A stretch of DNA of 64,000 bases from JBCDLI01 sp038745535 (GTDB lineage: Bacteria > Pseudomonadota > Alphaproteobacteria > Rhizobiales > Rhizobiaceae), in assembly GCA_038745535.1 (NCBI GenBank), contig JBCDLI010000004.1:1-64000 (forward strand), given 5' to 3'. This document shows positions 60,187 to 64,000 of the stretch, one piece after another (within the stretch, counting starts at the first letter, position 1; each line of letters starts with the position of its first letter). Made by a program: the position numbers and the translations under genes. The notes below the pieces were generated by a model, which did not search any database, was not told the origin of the DNA, and was given only the letters and a program-made list of their open reading frames with translations.

Positions 60187-62796
60187 CTAAGCTGCCTCGG
60201 CGTCGTTATTGGCGGCGAGAGACAGCACTTTGAAGTTCAGCCTGTCCGACCCTTCGACGACCTTCACGCGGGAGCTATCCAGCACCTCGCCGGCTAAAAT
60301 TTTCTCGGCAAGCGGGTCTTGCACGTGCTTCTGGATCACTCGTTTCAGCGGACGTGCGCCATAGGCTGGATCGTACCCCTTATCTGCAAGCCAAGCCAAA
60401 GCGTCGCCATCCATGTCGAGCGTGATCTTGCGATCGGCAAGAAGCTTTTCGAGACGCTGCAGCTGGATTTCGACAATGCGGCCCATGTGCTCGCGATGAA
60501 GCCGATGAAACAGAATTGTCTCATCGACCCGATTGAGGAATTCGGGCCTAAACGAGGCCTTCACCACATCCATCACTTGATCGCGGACACTATCGACATC
60601 CGCACCATCTTCGATGTTGACGAGATACTCGGCACCGAGATTGGAGGTCATGATGATGAGGGTGTTACGGAAATCCACCGTGCGACCTTGGCCGTCGGTC
60701 AGCCGTCCATCGTCAAGCACTTGAAGCAGCACGTTGAAGACATCGGGGTGCGCCTTTTCGATCTCATCAAACAGGACGACCTGATAAGGTCTGCGCCGTA
60801 CCGCCTCGGTGAGAACACCGCCTTCGTCGTAACCGACATAACCCGGAGGTGCGCCGATAAGACGGGAGACCGCATGCTTCTCCATAAACTCAGACATGTC
60901 GATGCGGACCATCGCCGTGTCATCATCGAATAGGAAGTCGGCGAGCGCTTTGGTAAGCTCAGTCTTGCCGACGCCGGTCGGGCCAAGGAAGATGAAGGAA
61001 CCCATCGGGCGGTTGGGGTCCTGTAGACCTGCACGCGCACGGCGAACGGCTTTTGAAACAGCCTGAACCGCCTCGCCTTGGCCAACGACACGGTTTGCCA
61101 ATTCATCTTCCATACGGAGAAGCTTGTCGCGTTCGCCTTCCAGCATTTTGTCCACCGGCACGCCGGTCCAGCGGGAGACAATGTGGGCCACGTGATCCGG
61201 CGTCACTGTCTCCTCGACCATTGAGCCATTGTCGCCTTGGGCTTCGGCTTCTGTGAGGCGACGCTCAAGATCTGGAATCGTGCCATAGGCGAGTTCACCC
61301 GCCTTTTGGAATTCGCCGGTTCGTTGTGCGTTCACGAGTTCGTTGCGCGCCTCATCAAGCTGCTTTTTCAGGTCAGCGGCGGTGCCGAGTTTGTCTTTCT
61401 CCGCCTGCCACTTTGTGGACAGCGCGTTCGATTGCTCTTCGAGGTCGGCAAGCTCTTTTTCGAGCTTCGCCAGCCGGTCTTTTGACGCGTCATCGGTCTC
61501 AACCTTCAGTGCCTCGCGCTCGATTTTCAGCTGGATGACGCGGCGGTCGATTTCGTCCAATTCTTCTGGCTTGGAGTCCACCTGCATGCGCAGACGTGAC
61601 GCTGCTTCGTCCACGAGGTCGATCGCCTTGTCGGGCAAAAAACGATCCGTGATGTAGCGGTTTGAAAGCGTTGCAGCCGACACAAGTGCTGAGTCCGATA
61701 CCCGCACCTTATGGTGCTGTTCGTACTTTTCTTTCAGTCCGCGAAGGATCGAAACCGTATCCTCGGTCGTTGGCTCGGTCACGAAAACGGGTTGGAAACG
61801 GCGAGCGAGTGCTGCGTCTTTTTCCACGTGCTTGCGGTATTCATCGAGCGTCGTCGCGCCAACGCAGTGCAATTCACCGCGCGCCAGTGCAGGCTTTAGA
61901 AGGTTGGACGCGTCCATCGCGCCATCGGCCTTCCCGGCGCCGACAAGCGTATGCATTTCGTCGATGAATAGGATGATGCGACCGGCTTCGCCCTGCACTT
62001 CGTTGAGGACCGCTTTCAGGCGCTCTTCAAATTCGCCGCGGTATTTTGCGCCAGCGATCAATGCACCCATGTCGAGCGCCATCAGCTTCTTATCGCGCAA
62101 GCTCTCGGGCACATCACCGTTGACGATGCGTAGAGCGAGACCTTCGGCAATGGCTGTTTTGCCCACGCCTGGCTCGCCGATCAGAACGGGATTGTTTTTC
62201 GTGCGGCGAGAAAGGATTTGGATCGCACGGCGGATTTCCTCGTCGCGGCCGATGACTGGATCTAGTTTGCCGTCGCGGGCGTTTTCAGTCAGGTCTTGAG
62301 CGTACTTTTTTAGCGCGTCGTAGCTTTGTTCAGCGGTCGCGCTATCGGCAGTACGGCCCTTGCGAATGTCGTTGATTGCCTGATTGATAGCCTTTGGTGA
62401 TACACCCGCCTTGGCGAGGATGTCTGCGGTCTTGGCAGATTTCTCCATGGCAAGCGCAAGCAGAAGACGCTCCACGGTCACGAAGCTGTCGCCTGCTTTC
62501 TTCGCGACCTCTTCAGCTGTGTTCATTACCTTGGCCAGCGGTTGAGCGAGGTACAGCTGGCCATTGCCGCCTTCAACCTTCGGCATCGCTTTCAAAGCTG
62601 CTTCAACGCCGAGACGAGCCGCCTTGGCATCGCCGCCAGCACGATCAATTATTGATGCGGCAAGGCCCTCGCTATCGTCGATGAGAACTTTGAGGATGTG
62701 TTCGGGTGTGAACTGCTGGTGGCTTTGGCCCAGCGCGTATGTCTGTGCGGACTGCAGAAATCCGCGCACACGTTCGGTATATTTTTCCATATTCAT
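60187..62796 (-). CDS. clpB: ATP-dependent chaperone ClpB
   Basis: An 869-residue Hsp100 disaggregase that rescues aggregated proteins with DnaK. Domains: N-domain (1-150), first AAA+ (Walker A GEPGVGKTA near 203), coiled-coil middle domain (about 400-530) and second AAA+ (GPTGVGKTE near 605), with FIDEMHT and LFDEIEKAHPDV as Walker B. It ends with a small D2 domain and a basic/alanine tail. Start ATG 62796 with GGAGAC upstream (a second ATG at 62790). The window holds no clear RpoH promoter for it. Confidence 0.96.
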   Translation of the reverse strand: MNMEKYTERVRGFLQSAQTYALGQSHQQFTPEHILKVLIDDSEGLAASIIDRAGGDAKAARLGVEAALKAMPKVEGGNGQLYLAQPLAKVMNTAEEVAKKAGDSFVTVERLLLALAMEKSAKTADILAKAGVSPKAINQAINDIRKGRTADSATAEQSYDALKKYAQDLTENARDGKLDPVIGRDEEIRRAIQILSRRTKNNPVLIGEPGVGKTAIAEGLALRIVNGDVPESLRDKKLMALDMGALIAGAKYRGEFEERLKAVLNEVQGEAGRIILFIDEMHTLVGAGKADGAMDASNLLKPALARGELHCVGATTLDEYRKHVEKDAALARRFQPVFVTEPTTEDTVSILRGLKEKYEQHHKVRVSDSALVSAATLSNRYITDRFLPDKAIDLVDEAASRLRMQVDSKPEELDEIDRRVIQLKIEREALKVETDDASKDRLAKLEKELADLEEQSNALSTKWQAEKDKLGTAADLKKQLDEARNELVNAQRTGEFQKAGELAYGTIPDLERRLTEAEAQGDNGSMVEETVTPDHVAHIVSRWTGVPVDKMLEGERDKLLRMEDELANRVVGQGEAVQAVSKAVRRARAGLQDPNRPMGSFIFLGPTGVGKTELTKALADFLFDDDTAMVRIDMSEFMEKHAVSRLIGAPPGYVGYDEGGVLTEAVRRRPYQVVLFDEIEKAHPDVFNVLLQVLDDGRLTDGQGRTVDFRNTLIIMTSNLGAEYLVNIEDGADVDSVRDQVMDVVKASFRPEFLNRVDETILFHRLHREHMGRIVEIQLQRLEKLLADRKITLDMDGDALAWLADKGYDPAYGARPLKRVIQKHVQDPLAEKILAGEVLDSSRVKVVEGSDRLNFKVLSLAANNDAEAA

Positions 62797-62907
62797 ATCG
62801 TTGTCTCCAAATAGGCGACCGGCCCATCAAGGCACCGGGAACGGGTTGGTGACGGGTTCCTGCGAGCAGCAAACCCTTCGACGAAGATATGGTTATGGAC
62901 CGCCAAC

Positions 62908-62941
62908 AAAAAAAGAGCGGCCGCCGTGGACCCCTCTTTTT
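62908..62941. terminator. Terminator between clpB and the DUF4167 gene
   Basis: AAAAAGAG (62910-62917) and CTCTTTTT (62934-62941) enclose a GC-rich 16-base loop containing GCGGCCGC. On the minus strand this is a stem followed by T, just after the DUF4167 stop. Confidence 0.7.
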
Positions 62942-62959
62942 ACACGCTATTGGATGTTT

Positions 62960-63610
62960 TTAGGCCTCAACGGCCTGCTGCTCGCTAGCATCACTGGCTT
63001 CCGGTGCTGGCGATGCATCATTGGCTGCTTCTACGGTTTCTTCCGTTTCGGTTTTGCGCGGTCGACGTGTCCGGCGACGGGGAGCGGGCTGTTCGTCGCC
63101 GCTATCGTCTGTTGCGACGGCTTCTGCTTCCGGCGTGTCATCGGTTTTGCGTGGACGCCGGGTTCGGCGCGGCTTCGGCTTTGCAGCGTCTGCCTCTTCG
63201 CCAGCAAGTTTCACCTCTTCGGGCGTTCCTTCGATCACGGGTTGATCGTTGTGGTTTTCACCATTGTTTTCACCGGAGTTAGTCTGGTCGTTCTCGCCGT
63301 TTTCAACCATCTCTTTTTGGCGCTGCTGTTCGCGCTCTTCACGCTCCTGCGCTTGAGCTTGCTGGTGAGCCATGATGATGCGCTTGTAGTGTTCGGCGTG
63401 CTGCAAATAGCTTTCGACCATGACGCGATCGCCAGAGGACTGCGCATCGCGGGCAAGTTGCTCATACTTGTCGGCGACCTGCTGGGCATTGCCACGAATT
63501 TTCACATCGGGACCGTTGCTTTCATAGGAACGCGAAAGCGGGTTCTGGTTCCGATTTCGGTTGTTATTATTGCCGCGGTTGCGCTGTCTGCGCCCTTGCT
63601 GTGGTCTCAT
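62960..63610 (-). CDS. DUF4167 protein, probable RNA-binding
   Basis: About 216 residues. The N-terminus is rich in R, Q and N (MRPQQGRRQRNRGNNNNR), followed by a conserved helical segment (about 35-95, with VADKYEQLARDAQSSGDRVMVESYLQHAEHY) and a low-complexity charged tail with repeated TRRPRKT blocks. DUF4167 is alphaproteobacterial and typically follows prmC, as here. It is probably an RNA-associated protein. ATG 63610 fits the family; an upstream GTG at 63646 is in frame. Confidence 0.82.
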   Translation of the reverse strand: MRPQQGRRQRNRGNNNNRNRNQNPLSRSYESNGPDVKIRGNAQQVADKYEQLARDAQSSGDRVMVESYLQHAEHYKRIIMAHQQAQAQEREEREQQRQKEMVENGENDQTNSGENNGENHNDQPVIEGTPEEVKLAGEEADAAKPKPRRTRRPRKTDDTPEAEAVATDDSGDEQPAPRRRTRRPRKTETEETVEAANDASPAPEASDASEQQAVEA

Positions 63611-63846
63611 ACGCTTTTTGTCTTTCGGGTCTATTGTGCGTTTCACACGACCAAATATCGGTCGAACCTGCTTGTCTTTGTACGTTGCGCGCCGCAGTCG
63701 GCACTCTCGTCGGGATCAGCGATGATGCGTTACGAGGGATGGGGTCCGGAGTTTCATCTCACGCGACCCACGAAATAAACGTAGTCACTTTTGAACGGCT
63801 TTGCCAAGCCCTTTTTCAAAGACTTAAGCGAATTGTTGCCGTTCTG

Positions 63847-64000
63847 TCACGATTGCAGCGCAAAACAGAGCGCGCGATCTCGCCCGGCGAGGTCGGTTCC
63901 AAAATTAACAAGCCGAAAGCCCTCAAGCTCGAAAAGCGTCGTCACCGCGTCTTTCTGGGTCCAGCCGATCTCAACCAGAATTGCGCCATCTTCTACAAGG
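63847..64000 (-). CDS. prmC: Release factor glutamine methyltransferase PrmC, 3' end
   Basis: About 51 codons at the right edge, read leftward into a stop at 63847. The translation is EDGAILVEIGWTQKDAVTTL, then FELEGFRLVNFGTDLAGRDRA, matching the last part of PrmC, which methylates the GGQ glutamine of release factors. The start and catalytic NPPY region are outside the window. It is 236 bases upstream of the DUF4167 gene. Confidence 0.85.
   Translation of the reverse strand, partial: LVEDGAILVEIGWTQKDAVTTLFELEGFRLVNFGTDLAGRDRALCFALQS

Noticed and set aside
62797..62870. An RpoH-like heat-shock promoter (CTTGA...CCTATTT) before clpB
   Set aside because: Both elements can be seen on the minus strand, but they are only about 10 bases apart, too close for the alphaproteobacterial RpoH spacing.
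62564..63778. A 404-codon open frame on the plus strand
   Set aside because: It is antisense to the 5' end of clpB and all of the DUF4167 gene; its hydrophobic composition is what a charged, Q/R-rich gene gives on the opposite strand. No ribosome site and no known domain.

Overview
This window is chromosomal DNA from an alphaproteobacterium, most likely of the order Hyphomicrobiales (Rhizobiales). The evidence is gene content and order: a very large NAD-dependent glutamate dehydrogenase, aerobic cobaltochelatase CobS/CobT beside a J-domain protein and BolA, rpmB beside a DUF3108 protein, the aroK-aroB-CorC cluster beside xerD, a DUF4167 gene after prmC, and a hemP-hmuSTUV heme locus with a RirA-type site. 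The genus cannot be fixed from this window. No insertion sequence, prophage, CRISPR array or rRNA was seen, and there is one tRNA. Coding density is high and no gene-free stretch exceeds about 300 bases; the longest, about 280 bases, is the metA leader.

Layout. 1-7.5 kb: 5' part of NAD-glutamate dehydrogenase, a pdxY operon with two uncharacterised envelope proteins, rsmB/htpX and an SDHAF4-like gene. 7.5-13.9 kb: tyrA-hisC, a methyltransferase, a cupin protein, a DMT transporter, DUF3108, rpmB, and a queuosine-precursor transporter (yhhQ) behind a candidate preQ1-I-like riboswitch. 13.8-24.3 kb: phytase-like esterase, cobT, cobS, J-domain protein, bolA, CorC-type protein, aroB, aroK, a small membrane protein, xerD and accA. 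24.4-28.2 kb: an L,D-transpeptidase-like lipoprotein with tusA, a D,D-carboxypeptidase and an M20 amidohydrolase. 28.2-35.2 kb: an exopolysaccharide/sulfate-activation block (SDR-phosphoglycosyltransferase fusion, cysNC, cysD, cysQ, and a PglF/CapD-type dehydratase). 35.4-37.5 kb: tRNA-Arg(CCT), lldD-like oxidase, TauE-type transporter.

37.6-48.5 kb is a full heme acquisition locus. A leftward operon hemP-hmuS-hmuT-hmuU-hmuV ends with a small exported cysteine-containing protein. A rightward set holds the TonB-dependent receptor, an exported protein, exbB, two exbD paralogues and tonB. Next come an IsdG-type heme monooxygenase and a cysteine-rich protein. Heme would enter through the receptor, powered by ExbB/ExbD/TonB, be carried by HmuT-HmuUV to the cytoplasm, and be degraded or handled by the monooxygenase and HmuS. 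A TGA-N9-TCA (RirA/IRO-type) site sits between the two arms, and a TGTCAA(G/C)TTAA element occurs both there and before the monooxygenase.

48.5-64 kb: an AGE-family epimerase, glycerate 2-kinase, a GNAT protein with metA under a SAM-II riboswitch followed by a terminator-like hairpin, 3-hydroxybutyryl-CoA dehydrogenase, TPMT, an SDR, and a five-gene ECF42 sigma factor cluster (membrane AraC regulator, SRPBCC protein, DGPF/YCII protein, sigma factor, MmcQ/YjbR protein). The window ends with a serine hydrolase, clpB, DUF4167 and the 3' end of prmC.

Most notable points: the preQ1-like pseudoknot that includes the yhhQ start codon; the second ExbD, in which the proton-path aspartate is asparagine; undescribed exported or cysteine-rich partners in the heme locus; the SDR-glycosyltransferase fusion next to sulfate-activation genes; and the SAM-II/terminator arrangement before metA.
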